A DNA stretch of 64,000 bases from Anadara kagoshimensis (taxonomy: Eukaryota > Mollusca > Bivalvia > Arcoida > Arcidae). The stretch covers positions 7,110,765-7,174,764 of the forward strand of contig CM037862.1 in NCBI GenBank assembly GCA_021292105.1, read 5' to 3'. Positions 44,901-54,491 of this stretch are shown one piece after another. Position numbers and translations under genes: made by a program. The notes under the pieces were generated by a model, which saw only the letters and a program-made list of their open reading frames with translations, was not told the DNA's origin and ran no database searches. Each line of letters starts with the position of its first letter. Position 1 is the stretch's first letter.

Positions 44901-47153
44901 GAAATTCCATATTGACACTGAAGTTTGTTCAGATTAAAAATTGAAAACGCGCATTGGACGGAGCATATGTATAACTTCAGAGTTGCAACAAATGAATTGA
45001 TATACCATGTGGTCATATCTTTATGATTTTAATTTAAACCATATTGCTGGATGCACCATACAACCAAAATATAGGCAAACGACCCTGTGAGTGACTTAAG
45101 ACGTTTATTTATTAAATTTAAAGAACATAACCCAAATTCATTTATGCCAGCTTTGTAAAGTTATAATATTGCATCTTATTCAACTGCAACTGATTTCCAT
45201 TTGTCAAAAATCTGCATTATGCAACGAACGGAAAGGATTTCACTATTCCACAAAATTATTCAGGCAGGAATCAAAAGCAACAGACTGATACTAGCTCTGG
45301 AACCAGAAGCAGCATCCTTGTTTTGTATGAGACTTCCTCTAGAAAAAATTAGTGGTGGGATGCAAAAAGGATTATCAGCCTTTCAGCCAGGATCAAAATA
45401 TATTGTATTAGATGCAGGAGGTCTGTTATATTTTTATTCTAAAAATTATATTATTCTTTATATTTCTTGTACTGTTACTAAATATGAACTTTATAAAAAT
45501 ATGTAGCTGCGATGATAATTTAGCATTTCACGGCGAAATCTACAATTTATGCACATTTTGTTTTGTAACTTCGTTAAACTAGATTGAAATATCGTGAATT
45601 TTATTTCATTATTTCACACGTAACTACTACACCGGAGCTGCTTACTCTTATGAAGAACCGACATCTCTTTCTTGGTGGACATTCTCGTATTTTATTTCAT
45701 TTAAGTTTCAAAATTATGTTTTCATTTTGTATTGTGGTTTAGATAAGGGTTGCTATGTTTATTTTTTATTATGCTCCAAACAGAAGGACCAGAAGATTTC
45801 TTATAAAGGTTATAAATGTTCGCTTCTTCTATACTAACTGCCTTCCCCATCTTGTTGGTTGCGATATAGTCATTTTCCTCGATACAAGTTGTTACAGATA
45901 CTGTAATACTACACTAGGACAATGTAATTTTTCATACAATCTAAAATGTTATCTCAATAAAACTTTTCATGAATATAATCATTAGTGGATGTCATACAAA
46001 ACATCCAGTTAACTATTTCAAAGTGGACTTATAATCTAAGTACACCGAGTCTTCAAAACTGCAAACCTAACATATCAGATTCATTTCATTTTCAGGAGGT
46101 ACTATTGATATAACAGTACATGAAGTACAACCTGGCAATAGCCTGAAAGAATTACACAAAGCAAATGGAGGTGACTGGGGTGGCACGAAGGTCGATGAGG
46201 CATTCCGAGTGCTTCTTGCGGAAATAGTTGGCAATGACGTCATGGATGTTTTTTGTAAAGATCACACATCTGATATGCTGGATTTGTACAGAGAGTTTGA
46301 AGTTAAAAAGAGAACAATTACTCCAAAATTAGATGCCAAGATAACATTCAAAGTACCTATCTCTTTGAACGAAACACACAAAGGTCTGAATTCAGGTAAG
46401 GAAATAAAGGATTCCCTGGCTTCTAAACAAAAATACAGTAAAAAAGTATCATGGGTTAGCGACAAGTTACGAATAGACGCAGATATTGCCAAAGGACTAT
46501 ATGATTTTTCGATAAAGGAAATAGTTTCTCACCTGAGAGAGTTGCTGACACATGTTTCCGTTCAAGGCTGCAGTGCTATTCTAATGGTTGGTGGATTTTC
46601 TGAGTCACCGATGCTGCAGGAAGCGATAAAGTCAAATTTCAAACATTTACGCGTCATTGTTCCAAGTGAGACAGGGTTATCAGTGCTAAAAGGAGCAGTA
46701 GTGTATGGTCACGATCCATCTACAATCAAATACAGAGTCTGTAAATACACATATGGAGTGAACACCAGTGTCAAATTTGATCCGTCCATTCATGACCAAG
46801 CAAAAAAAGATTCAGACGAAACAGGTGCTCTGTATTGCAACGATATTTTCAGTAAGCATGTAACAATTGGCCAGACAGTTGTCGTCGGAGAACCACAAGT
46901 AGAAAAACCATACTTTGTTTTTAAAGCAAATCAGTCATTCCTTAGATTCAAAATTTATATATCAACGGAACCAGACCCAAAGTACATCACCGATCCGTCT
47001 TGCAAGTTACTCGGAACAATGCGTGTTGAAATGCCTGATGTTCATTTAGGATTACAGAAGTGTATCGTGTCTTTACATTTAGCGGCGGAATTGCAGGTCA
47101 AAGCTACAAATGAACAAGATGGAAATCAACCATGGCAACGTTTGACTTGTTAG
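33455..47153 (+). CDS. HSPA12-like HSP70 family protein, four coding exons, one frame break
   Basis: Exons 33455-33760, 34215-34431, 45264-45420 and 46096-47153 join with GT-AG introns in phases 0, 0 and 1. The length is 578 codons if one extra base in exon 2 is discounted. The phosphate-1 motif AAIDIGTTFSGYAFS lies near residues 11-25. VLTVPAIWSDPAKQFMREAA is in exon 2, ALEPEAASLFC and the phosphate-2 motif VLDAGGGTIDITVHEV (222-237) span exons 3-4, WGGTKVDEAF is early in exon 4, and the adenosine motif ILMVGGFSESP is near 388. As in HSPA12, there is no classical substrate-binding domain or EEVD tail. The expected role is a cytosolic ATP-binding chaperone-like protein; in bivalves the clade is expanded and linked to stress and immunity. 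The break between about 34251 and 34263 could be a sequence error or a young pseudogene. The upstream GTG at 33446 is not used; ATG at 33455 is the natural start. Confidence 0.88.
33895..34110 (+). mobile_element. RT-element end and tail, diverged, in HSPA12 intron 1
   Basis: Reads gataaatatgatgtttctgt, then tatttgatatcccatagttc, catgttcctttttactcg and the tactttaaagtttataact region. This is the order of the element end at 38200-38400, at low identity. Confidence 0.6.
34215..34431 (+). CDS. HSPA12-like exon 2 (contains the frame break)
   Basis: The acceptor is tttatatttcag. The first part reads HLKRGLVLEEDNGK. From about 34264 the family sequence AIDVISNSICYLKDHLMETC ... MREAAEK is in another frame. 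The two are reconciled by one surplus A in the run aaaacaaac. Read straight through, the frame meets TAG at 34323. A 25-nt intron cannot explain this. The donor follows AAG at 34432. Confidence 0.85.
34593..34765. repeat. CACGTG-rich large hairpin
   Basis: The left arm gtgaaattaacgttaatcga, gcttatacgttaaa and cacgtgaa is mirrored by ttcacgtgaatttaacgtat, aagctcgattaacgttaatt and cac. It is packed with the palindromes TTCACGTGAA and AACGTT. Confidence 0.8.
35694..35922 (-). mobile_element. tRNA-SINE, head missing
   Basis: The body and gttgag tail match the copy at 6289 closely. It stops at ccgagtgcttggcgaaagaa, so the tRNA-like head is absent (5' truncation). Confidence 0.85.
36032..36059. 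repeat. (GA)n microsatellite
   Basis: An imperfect GA run inside the foldback element. Confidence 0.85.
36481..36526. repeat. (TTTAA)n microsatellite
   Basis: About nine pentamer units. Confidence 0.9.
36938..37060. repeat. ~27-bp repeat, cttctatcggg type
   Basis: Four to five imperfect units with agtcacttctatcgggttag-like sequence, next to the right arm of the foldback element. Confidence 0.65.
37360..37519 (+). mobile_element. tRNA-SINE, 3' part only
   Basis: Contains acacacaggcaaaatttcta, ttgcctatagctggtgatgt and cttgactgggacgttaaaca with a caactcaactc tail. It is a plus-strand 5'-truncated copy. Confidence 0.85.
37690..38450 (+). mobile_element. Reverse-transcriptase element, C-terminal coding part plus 3' tail
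   Basis: An open frame (37693-38295) contains STYRYIDDVLSLDNPKFGDYV with the YIDD catalytic box near residue 29. It then reads ELEIKNTTDSSSFASYLDLY, KLYDKRDDLNFFIVNFPFLC and FMGRHHTIVDKFDVSVSRI. This resembles a widespread invertebrate non-LTR or Penelope-like reverse transcriptase; the family name is uncertain and no endonuclease is present. The tail follows: cacgtggcgggtgaagctag, gagcacccggcctcacttcc, ggaagtttacgtgtctaacc, gattgtgattcggacatgga. The copy is 5'-truncated, is the best preserved in the window, and lies in HSPA12 intron 2. Confidence 0.85.
38452..38930. mobile_element. tcagaccga-type hairpin element, second copy
   Basis: Holds the reverse complement of the 26560-26700 end (acgtagtttctgcatacttt, atcaccgaccgcacgtgcct) and, 300 bp on, the hairpin end tgaaatccatagcatatgcc ... 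tgatatggattccatcatgt. It abuts the RT-element tail directly. Confidence 0.65.
39685..39850 (-). mobile_element. RT-element tail copy
   Basis: Contains acatactaatacttgtccga, atcacaatccagaagcattt, tcaattagggaagtgaagct and tctgtttagctagctacac. It has the reverse orientation. Confidence 0.75.
39860..41865. other. No recognisable gene
   Basis: Intronic. It includes a (TTA)n/(AAT)n mirror at 40469-40515 and an unusually CpG-rich patch at 41170-41300 (gcgatttttctggcc, ggcgacaaaaaacggcgc). No frame with a recognisable domain was seen. Confidence 0.45.
41866..41912. repeat. (TA)n microsatellite
   Basis: About 23 TA units. Confidence 0.95.
42690..42960. repeat. Dispersed repeat with duplicated A-rich segment
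   Basis: Starts ggtaccaaatttcatctaaa with cgttcccgagatatg. It is followed by two copies of a (aat)n / agaagaaacagaa / aaacaatatgatt / ccaccttc(a/g)gtggtg block about 85 bp apart. Each ends in a small hairpin. The minus-strand frame through it is a repeat artefact. Confidence 0.7.
43440..43769. repeat. CACGTGAA-rich segment at right end of the candidate 9.2-kb structure
   Basis: Repeated gaacgtgaaat, ttcacgtgaa and ttcatgtgaa motifs lead to the terminal repeat agcaaaatttggctgtg. It mirrors the content of 34593-34765. Confidence 0.75.
43852..44838 (+). repeat. ~1-kb dispersed repeat with internal ~120-bp subrepeats and AGGTCA motifs
   Basis: Opens agctcacctgaccgcaggtc and atgtgagcttatgg, and closes ggtgggcgtatcaggcccaa and tggcctcttgttc. 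Inside are a gtgcgtgc run and several diverged copies of a block (aactataaactttttgtata ... aacgatcattttgat ... aaggtcatg). It resembles a repeat common in bivalve genomes. There is no coding capacity. Confidence 0.65.
44034..44047. promoter_or_regulatory. RFX X-box palindrome
   Basis: GTTGCCATGGCAAC is a perfect 14-bp palindrome matching the RFX-factor X-box consensus. It lies inside the dispersed repeat at 43852. Whether it is bound is unknown. Confidence 0.5.
45264..45420 (+). CDS. HSPA12-like exon 3
   Basis: The acceptor is aaaattattcag. It codes AGIKSNRLILALEPEAASLFC through SKYIVLDAG, plus one base. It is phase 1 at its 3' end, which completes the DAGGGT motif with exon 4. Donor gtctgt. 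Confidence 0.9.
45595..45765 (+). mobile_element. RT-element tail, diverged, in HSPA12 intron 3
   Basis: Contains gagctgcttactcttatgaa, ctctttcttggtggacattc and attgtggtttagataagggt with gctatgttta. The order matches the tail. Confidence 0.55.
46096..47153 (+). CDS. HSPA12-like exon 4 (terminal)
   Basis: The acceptor is tttcattttcag. It codes GGTIDITVHEV, the WGGTKVDEAF segment, the REFEVKKR block, the adenosine motif ILMVGGFSESP, VPSETGLSVLKGAVVYGHDP and a C-terminal lobe ending RLTC. It has one uninterrupted frame of 351 codons and then TAG. Confidence 0.93.
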
Positions 47154-47223
47154 AATAATTCACAGGACTTGCGCAATAGATTGCTCTTCTGACACGACAA
47201 AATATAGTTTGCAACAAGAAGTG

Positions 47224-47229
47224 AATAAA
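47224..47229 (+). terminator. Polyadenylation signal of the HSPA12-like gene
   Basis: AATAAA 71 bp after the stop codon, the first in the 3' flank. Confidence 0.6.
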
Positions 47230-47477
47230 TTCTAATAGTGGTTGATCGTGAACTTGAATATTAACACAACTTAGGCTTTTATGGCAACCTTAACATTTGT
47301 CACTGCACGGAATGAAGTACTCTTATACATGTACTATTTTACTCTTTTTTCCAGACAAGGAGAATCTTTCTGTCCGCAGTACAAATATATGTTTTGTTGT
47401 GAATTGAAAATCATTTTATTATTTATCATAGTTTATTATGTTGTTTCTAAGCCAAATATAGATTGACGGATTAAATG

Positions 47478-47770
47478 ATTTAATGGGGTTTTACAGTCAA
47501 CAATATTTCACTTATATCCGGACGTTACCATCTACGTTGCAGTACACACAGACATGGTTCCCATGCGTGCCGCGTCTGCTGTGACACGGAACATCGGGTT
47601 AAATGTCTCTTTTAAAGGACTACGTGACTTATTTCTAAATGCCTAGCAAAAGAACAGTCACTGCCTATTTTTAGGTCTTAATTAGACCCTGCCGTGTTTC
47701 GAATTTCGAACGTACACTATGTCACATACTATACGAACATTCTACAGACTGAGCTACCATTGCGGTACCA
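47478..47770 (-). mobile_element. Diverged tRNA-SINE
   Basis: caatatttcacttatatccg, then gctgtgacacggaacatcgg, aagaacagtcactgcctatt and a head remnant ctacagactgagctaccatt. It covers the full layout in reverse but is old. Confidence 0.8.
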
Positions 47771-48226
47771 AAGAAATTTTTTGTTTTATTAGAGGTAAGT
47801 GCCGACACCAAGGGTAGTAACTCTGTTCAACACTAGTCAACAGCACATAATAATCGATCAGCCAATGTAATTAACATTTCCTGTCAAATCTGCAATCGAT
47901 ATACTAATATTTGTCCATTAACAGTTGTGTGTTAATTCATATTTTTAAAAACATTATTACACCCAGAAAATATTTCAAATTTATCGTTTAGTTTTGTAAA
48001 CACAGTTGTAATAACGTGACAATGGGTTGATTTCAATGATTTGGTAATTTTGATGGTTTTAACCCCTTAACCCCCGCTATTTTTTGTGGCTTTTTACAAA
48101 ACCAATACCTGGTTTTCAAAGCAATTTTTCGGGCATTTAGACTAAAAGTTGTAAATACCAACCCATATATATTTAATATCCCTATATACCATACTTCACT
48201 TATAGGTGCATAAAATCTAAATATCA

Positions 48227-48240
48227 GTTACCATGGCAAC
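48227..48240. promoter_or_regulatory. RFX X-box-like motif 1
   Basis: GTTACCATGGCAAC, preceded by aatatca. First of three spaced copies. Confidence 0.45.
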
Positions 48241-48614
48241 GTAACCATCGATTTTACCAAGAAAATGAGTAATATTTTGCACATTTTTGCATTTGTTTCA
48301 ATAAATTGCTTATATCCTAATTTGACACATTAGAAAAATATCTATTCGAGTCCATATTAAATTTAAATATTACGCAAAGATGCTGTATAAAAATTATATC
48401 CAATTTTTCATGTTTTCCCAAAAAATAAAATCAGCAAATTTTGTGCATTTTCAGCCAAATACTGAAAACAAACACTATATATTTGTGCCAAATTGATCGC
48501 AGTTTTGACTCCATTTTTTTTAAATTATCGTTGGAGTTTCATGTATTAAAAGGTAAAACCATAAATATATTTTTAACTGATTATACTAAATAAGAATTTT
48601 TTCGACAAATATCG

Positions 48615-48628
48615 GTTACCATGGCAAC
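48615..48628. promoter_or_regulatory. RFX X-box-like motif 2
   Basis: GTTACCATGGCAAC, preceded by aaatatcg and 388 bp after motif 1. Confidence 0.45.
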
Positions 48629-49978
48629 AGAAACCGGAAATCCTTAAAAAACACAAAAGCGGGAATTTCTGTTAAAAACTTAAAACATTTCGCCTATTTA
48701 TATATACCAGCAAGTGAAAAATATGCTGAATTTCTATAAATAAAATCAGTTTCAAGCATCTAATAACAATTTATACGACGTATAGTCCTTAAAGGGATAC
48801 TGAAGTCTGGCGGATTATGATCAAAATCGATAGTTATAAGTACAATATTAATAATAAAATTTAAAAAAATAAATAATTATTCCATTAAGATATATATTTT
48901 GCTATTTGAAAATTGCCGAAAATCATCGCTGCAGCTCTTTTGTGTTGGAGGTGAGAAGAACACCCTGTGACGTCATGTGTGAACAAACCTCGCCATGCTA
49001 TCAATAGTGTGGTTACAGTATAGTGTAAAAATTGTTAAAATTATTGTTTAAGTATGGTTTTGTGTGCGACCCTTGGTTGTAAATATACTTAAAAAGTTAT
49101 AATAACTTAGAACTTGTCTCTATTTAAATTAGACCTATTTTAAATTGAATAATGACCAATATCGGCAAAATAACTCGGGGATCTATGCATCAACTGACCT
49201 AAAATTATAATTTTTTTTTTTTATTTTTTTTTTCACGATAAATCGATTAGATCTCAATTTATTTAAAATAGAATTTACATCCCTTTCTCGCATACAGGTA
49301 ATTAAGAGATTATCAGTAACCTACAGTACCTTTAGATCCTGTTTATTAGACATTCCATCGCCGGTAATCAAGAGGTAGATATACTTTACAATATACAACA
49401 TAGATCTGTAGATTGATAGGTGTTAATAAATTAAGTGATCTAAAGTCTTCATGATATCCCATATTAAATGTACGTGTCCTTTTTTTGGAATTTTGGAAAG
49501 ATGGGTTAAAAATTATTTAAATACTTCAAAAGATTGATGTTCGAACGTATGAATTGATGGATTGACTGGCGGTATGAAATTAAAATGATTTAAATTAATG
49601 AAATATTCCTATTCGTAAATTCAATTTTAAACATAAAAAACTCTATAAAAAATTTAATCCCCCCGCTTCTTATGTCATGACGCGCAGAAAAAAAAGAAGA
49701 AGAAAAGTCATTTTGAATGCTGACGGCGAGAGTCCACCGAGACCCGTAAAAATTTGTATAAATTTACTTTTAAATTAAGTTTTTAATTTTTAAATCATTC
49801 CATCCATATGATAACGTTTTCAATTAGAATTGACTACAAAATTCATGAAAATCGCTGAAAAAACTAAAATAAAGAATAATATCCACGGTAAATGTTAGTA
49901 CATTTGTATCATCTACTATGCTATACAGCTGTTTGTGTTCACCGTATCATTCATAATTTCTGCTTCTTCGTCGGTTTC

Positions 49979-50210
49979 ACATCTTGATATAAATAGAATT
50001 ATCTTGACTACGGTTTTGTCTCACAAGTTATAACATCTTGATATAAATGAAATCATCAAAGACATGGATTATACAATTCAAGAAATAATTATAGCAAGTG
50101 ACATCTTGATATAAATGAAATAATCTTGATGCATATAATACAATCCAAGTAATATTTATTGGAATGGCCGATGACATTTTGATATAAGTGAAATTATTGT
50201 GAGATGTGAA
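49979..50210. repeat. ~64-bp tandem repeat, four copies
   Basis: The motif acatcttgatataaatgaaa (with small changes) recurs near 49980, 50034, 50102 and 50174. The spacer is variable. Confidence 0.65.
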
Positions 50211-50727
50211 GATGTTTGTAGCAATAACTTAAGTAAAAATAATTATTTCATGTATAAACTAAAGAGAATGCATTGTCAACTTTTCAATAGTTTTAAAAAT
50301 ACAGCTTATTTCCATTCAATAGTACATATAAAGAAATAGGGAAAAATTATAGATTTAGAATTTCTCATTTTGCTTGTTTCTGCACAATTAGTGATTACAA
50401 GTCTGGTTGTTATCCTTAAAACCCAACATAATTCCTATCTTCTGAAAGAAGCACGTCTTTTATTTTCCAAACTATACACAGGATGGAATGGCTCTAGATC
50501 TTCTGTTTATTGTGTAACCAGAAGGTGATCTCACGATGAAACGCATTGAAATTAAAAATTAAAAAGTGAAATTATATTCTTTGCTGCATTTTTCCCTTTC
50601 CTGTTACATTTGGGGGATCGTACGACCATGGGCATTGGCTGGCCGACAAGTTGGTCCCAGGGATTGGAACCTGGTGGTTTCGATTCAAGCGAGACTAATA
50701 GAAAAAAAAAACGATAAGAGGAATGTG

Positions 50728-50805
50728 GCGGACCGGGTATCTCAATCGGAAGAGCGTCCAGCTAGTGTTAGAATGCTCTCGGGTTCGGGTCCCGGTTTAG
50801 CAGCT
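50728..50805 (+). mobile_element. tRNA-like SINE head (third type)
   Basis: ggaccgggtatctcaatcgg, aagagcgtccagctagtg and a B-box-like cgggttcgggtcccggt. A second tRNA-like or direct-repeat segment (cccagggattggaacctggt) lies just upstream. Both are followed by ctttcctgttac (50590s and 50812), hinting at a dimeric SINE. It is unlikely to be a working tRNA gene because the anticodon stem is poor. Confidence 0.5.
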
Positions 50806-51542
50806 GCATTTACCCTTTCCTGTTAGTACATAAAAAGTATCTATCCCCTCTTCCGATTTATAAATGTTTGTTATTATTTTTTCATATAATTATTATAATT
50901 ATTATTAATATTATTTTAATGCATATTAACACCATTTTCTGGATGGACCTATTTATCTATTTATTTAAATTAAATAAATTATTAATTATTTATTATAAAT
51001 AAATAAATAATAAATATAAGTAAAAGTCTGAATTAGTTATTGTGAAAAATGATGTTTTGAAAATTCTCTCAAAATGATTCAATAAATATTTATAAATTAT
51101 GAGACTATCACCTTCTTAAAACAAGGTGTGTATATAATACACAACCACTGAAGCATAATAGGGTTGCTTGATATACAGGAAGCGTCAATATACATGTTAG
51201 TTAATTAATAACTGGATTAAGTACACTCCGACATATAACTAGTCAGTCAATTAAGGGCTTAATTACAGGTAACTCGTAAGTACAGGGTATATAATGCGAC
51301 ACTTCCGTATATATATAAGCAGTAGTTCTGAAGTTTGTTTGTTCACACATGACGTCACAGCCTGTTTTCGTACCTCCCGATTGAAGAGTTCCAAAATGGC
51401 CCAAGGTTACGAATTTTGATTTTTTAAACTTTAATATCTTTTTTATTTCGGCGAATAAAATTGTGAAATTTTCAATATTATAATAATTTACCATGAATTA
51501 TCATATTTTGGTCAAATTGGCTAGACTTCAGTATCCCTTTAA

Positions 51543-52639
51543 ATTGTTAAAATATTACAAATTTCACTTAAAATAAGCATGCTTTATTCTCAACAAAAAC
51601 ATCCATATTCTGTTAGTTTCAATGTTGATCTAGAACGTACTTGAAGGGTTCTTACTTTCAACAATTTAAAACAGAATGGTTAGCAATATATATTGTAAAC
51701 ACTTATATGATGATTTTCACTTGATTTATATTTTGTCATAACTTTAATCAAATATCCGTTACCATGGCAACGGAAACTCGAAAAACTGAGAAATACCGGG
51801 TATAAGTGAAAAGTAGTATAAATTTGCTATTCTCACATTTTTCCAGATGGTAGAGTATAGGTTCTGTCGAATTTTATAAGTATTAATGATATTTATAAAA
51901 AGAGGGAACTGGTTTTTAAAATTGTCTCATCTTCGCTAGAATTAGGACTTAAATTTGATTGATTGATTGATTAGGGTTTTACCTTCAAGCCAAGTATATT
52001 CCAGTTATATGTTATGGTGCAAAATTAACAGATTTTCTTTTGGACTTTTTTTCATCATTTGACTTTTCAAATATAAATTAAAACATTAATAAATAATTAA
52101 AGAATAAAAATGAAATTTAATATTTTAAAAGGGAAGTGATTCTTAATATTAATTTATCGTTTGGACGACAATTTCAAAATGTTGTGTTAATTTATTAATC
52201 TGATTTAAGGACACTAATATTTAAGTGACTGTGACACCTTGAGTCAGACGGATTATAGTAAGCCATCTATTAGCGGACACGGTGGATAATGAAACACGAA
52301 AATGAGTTATTGACTTCCGTCTCAACTTAAAGAAATGTTGTTTCACCTATTATGTTAATTATTGTTATTCAATGTACCTGTATTTTGTATGACATTTTGT
52401 TTATACTGACCAACTGTTAGGCAGTTGGAGTCGGACGTTCAAACCGACAACACCCAACTTATTTTAGATCTGAATAAATTGTTGAAACTGGTTTGCATCT
52501 TATTGCGTATTTAGTAGTAATTAAGTTTAAAAAAAATAGCAAATATAAAAAGTGCGAGCTAAGGTCAAAAGAGAACCTAAGTTAAAATATATGCCCAGAT
52601 AGTGGCATAATAGATATCGGGATAAAGATGAAGCGACAG
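51543..52639. other. No recognisable gene
   Basis: AT-rich interior of the candidate TTAA structure. It contains X-box motif 3 and a tgattgattgatt run near 51957. Nothing else supported. Confidence 0.4.
51758..51771. promoter_or_regulatory. RFX X-box-like motif 3
   Basis: GTTACCATGGCAAC, preceded by aaatatcc. It lies ~390 bp after motif 2 once the inserted 2.75 kb between them is ignored. Confidence 0.45.
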
Positions 52640-52850
52640 TGCGCACAGTGCAATCTGCTAGGTTCCTTATCATGACATGGTCATTGTTTTTTACCCGAAA
52701 ACTTGTGGTTTGAGTGCCAAGTTCTTGAGGAAAATAAAGTCACTATTGTATTTCTAAGCAGTGGTCAGACCTAGTCAGTATTCGGACCCCAACTTCCCAT
52801 AAACAACACTAGTACTCTACCGACTAAGCTACAGTAGTAGTGAAAAAGTG
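52640..52850 (-). mobile_element. Old tRNA-SINE copy
   Basis: Reverse orientation with ggttccttatcatgacatgg, agtgccaagttcttgaggaa and head remnant ctaccgactaagctacag. Strongly diverged. Confidence 0.65.
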
Positions 52851-53101
52851 TGTGTAAAACATGCACTTTTGTAATATTCAAAAATAAAATGCACACATAA
52901 AAATAACAGAAATATTTGCAGTTAATAATAAAGTAAAAAAGCTTTGATGAACACAGAATGCATGAAACACATTACTACAGCTGGGTTGTCCGATTTTTTA
53001 ATTGGGAAAAGATCGCTGTTTGAAAATTCTATTGGAATGCCATTCTACTAGTAATTAAATTTACCGAATGCTTGACGAAATAACGGTTATGTAGCAGCCT
53101 A

Positions 53102-53461
53102 TTTTCAGACTAACGAGTTGAGTTGAGTAATGGTGTTTAACGTCCCAGTCAAGAATATTTCATTTATATCGACACCTCGCCAGCTATAGACGAAGATGCA
53201 GAAATTTTGCCTGTACGTTGCGCTGAAGGCATTGTATAGCGGGGTTCTTTAGCGTGCCAAGCCCACCGTGACACGGGACCTCGTTTATTTTAAGTTCCAA
53301 TCCAAAAGAACCGTGACTTTCGTTTTGTAATGGCTAGTGCTTGGCCAAAAAACAGTCTCTACCTTTGGTCAGACCCGTCCGGGGATCAAACTCACGACCT
53401 CCCACTTACGGAGCAAGTACTCTACCAACTGAGCTACCGCAGTGGTTAAATTTTTAGACTA
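53102..53461 (-). mobile_element. tRNA-derived SINE (full length)
   Basis: Body and head match the 6289 copy. The target duplication is ttttcagacta / tttttagacta (53102-53112, 53451-53461). The gttgagttgag tail is on the left. Confidence 0.88.
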
Positions 53462-54445
53462 GGTCGGGTAAGAGAGAATAAGTGAACACTTTTTACCATT
53501 TGTATTTGACGACAAATTGAAGGTGCATTAGGAGCACAAGTGATACAGTGATCTTTCAAGAGAGAATCATCTATCGCGCCTGGCTTATACAGCACATTGC
53601 AGGTTTGAATTGCAACTGAGGCAGATCCTAGTTTGCCAGGCCACTGACCATAAATCGGTTGTTTGTAAGAACACTTTTTTTCTCCAGTAGCCACAATCTT
53701 ACCACTCTGATAATATAAGAATCAAGACTGAAATATATGTCGAAAAATACCCGTTACAGTTTTAAATGGAACTTAGGAAATATTTGAAAAGTGGTTGATC
53801 CCATCGGGACTGGAGATCACTGGAAAAAAGGAAGGACAAATATTCTGACGTCAATGTTTTTTGTATGATTGTCAATGATTAATTGATAGTTAAGAAGAGC
53901 AGACGGCCGATACCATTAAGCGATAGTACAAAGCACCACCATCTAGCCTTACAAATTCTTTCAAGCTACATTCTTCTAACGCACCATCAGGGAATATAAC
54001 TATAGAACTCTTTATCAACAAACAACCGTGGTCTTCAAAATTCAGGCATTTTAGGTGTTAATCCTTGTGTTCCCCAGTACACGACAGTAGACAGTATTCA
54101 GTCAGCTGAACAATAGCACATGTATATTGTGATCAATATTAGACAGAAACAACACTGAGAAACTTATTTGCATTGCATATGCTAAAACTGGTTACTATAC
54201 CCTCAAAATATATGTGATCTTTGTAACAGATTGTCAATACACACTTCTATACTACTGGTTTACTCATTTGTGTCATATTGTCTCACTTACATCGATGCAT
54301 CACTTGCTATATTCCTCTACTTTCAAAGCATTTATGGAAGTTTTTTCCTTACTGTGGAATAAGACTTCATTATTTGTGTTCCAAACTAAAGAATAGGGCT
54401 ATTTCGGAAATTCTAGCTCTGCACTTTTACTTACCGTAGCAGCAT
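53462..54445. other. No recognisable gene
   Basis: The minus-strand frame 53446-53694 has no recognisable domain. Nothing supported. Confidence 0.4.
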
Positions 54446-54452
54446 GAGAGAG

Positions 54453-54487
<35 letters not shown>
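54446..54487. repeat. (GA)n microsatellite
   Basis: About 19 GA units. The minus-strand Ser/Leu-rich frame is an artefact. Confidence 0.9.

Positions 54488-54491
<4 letters not shown>

Larger units (their letters stand above)
34432..45263 (+). other. HSPA12-like intron 2 (10.8 kb), repeat-filled
   Basis: GT at 34432 and AG at 45262-45263. It contains the structures listed from 34579 to 44838. Introns 1 and 3 are only ~0.45 and ~0.67 kb, so the extra length is accounted for by insertions. Confidence 0.8.
48789..51542. mobile_element. TTAA-flanked structure with gggatactgaagtct ends (2.7 kb)
   Basis: TTAA at 48789-48792 and 51539-51542 flank agggatactgaagtctgg at the left and gctagacttcagtatccct at the right. 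The left 550 bp is related to the MITE at 32649, but its middle is inverted relative to that copy. The right 300 bp is only distantly related. Tandem repeats and tRNA-like segments lie between. Confidence 0.65.
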
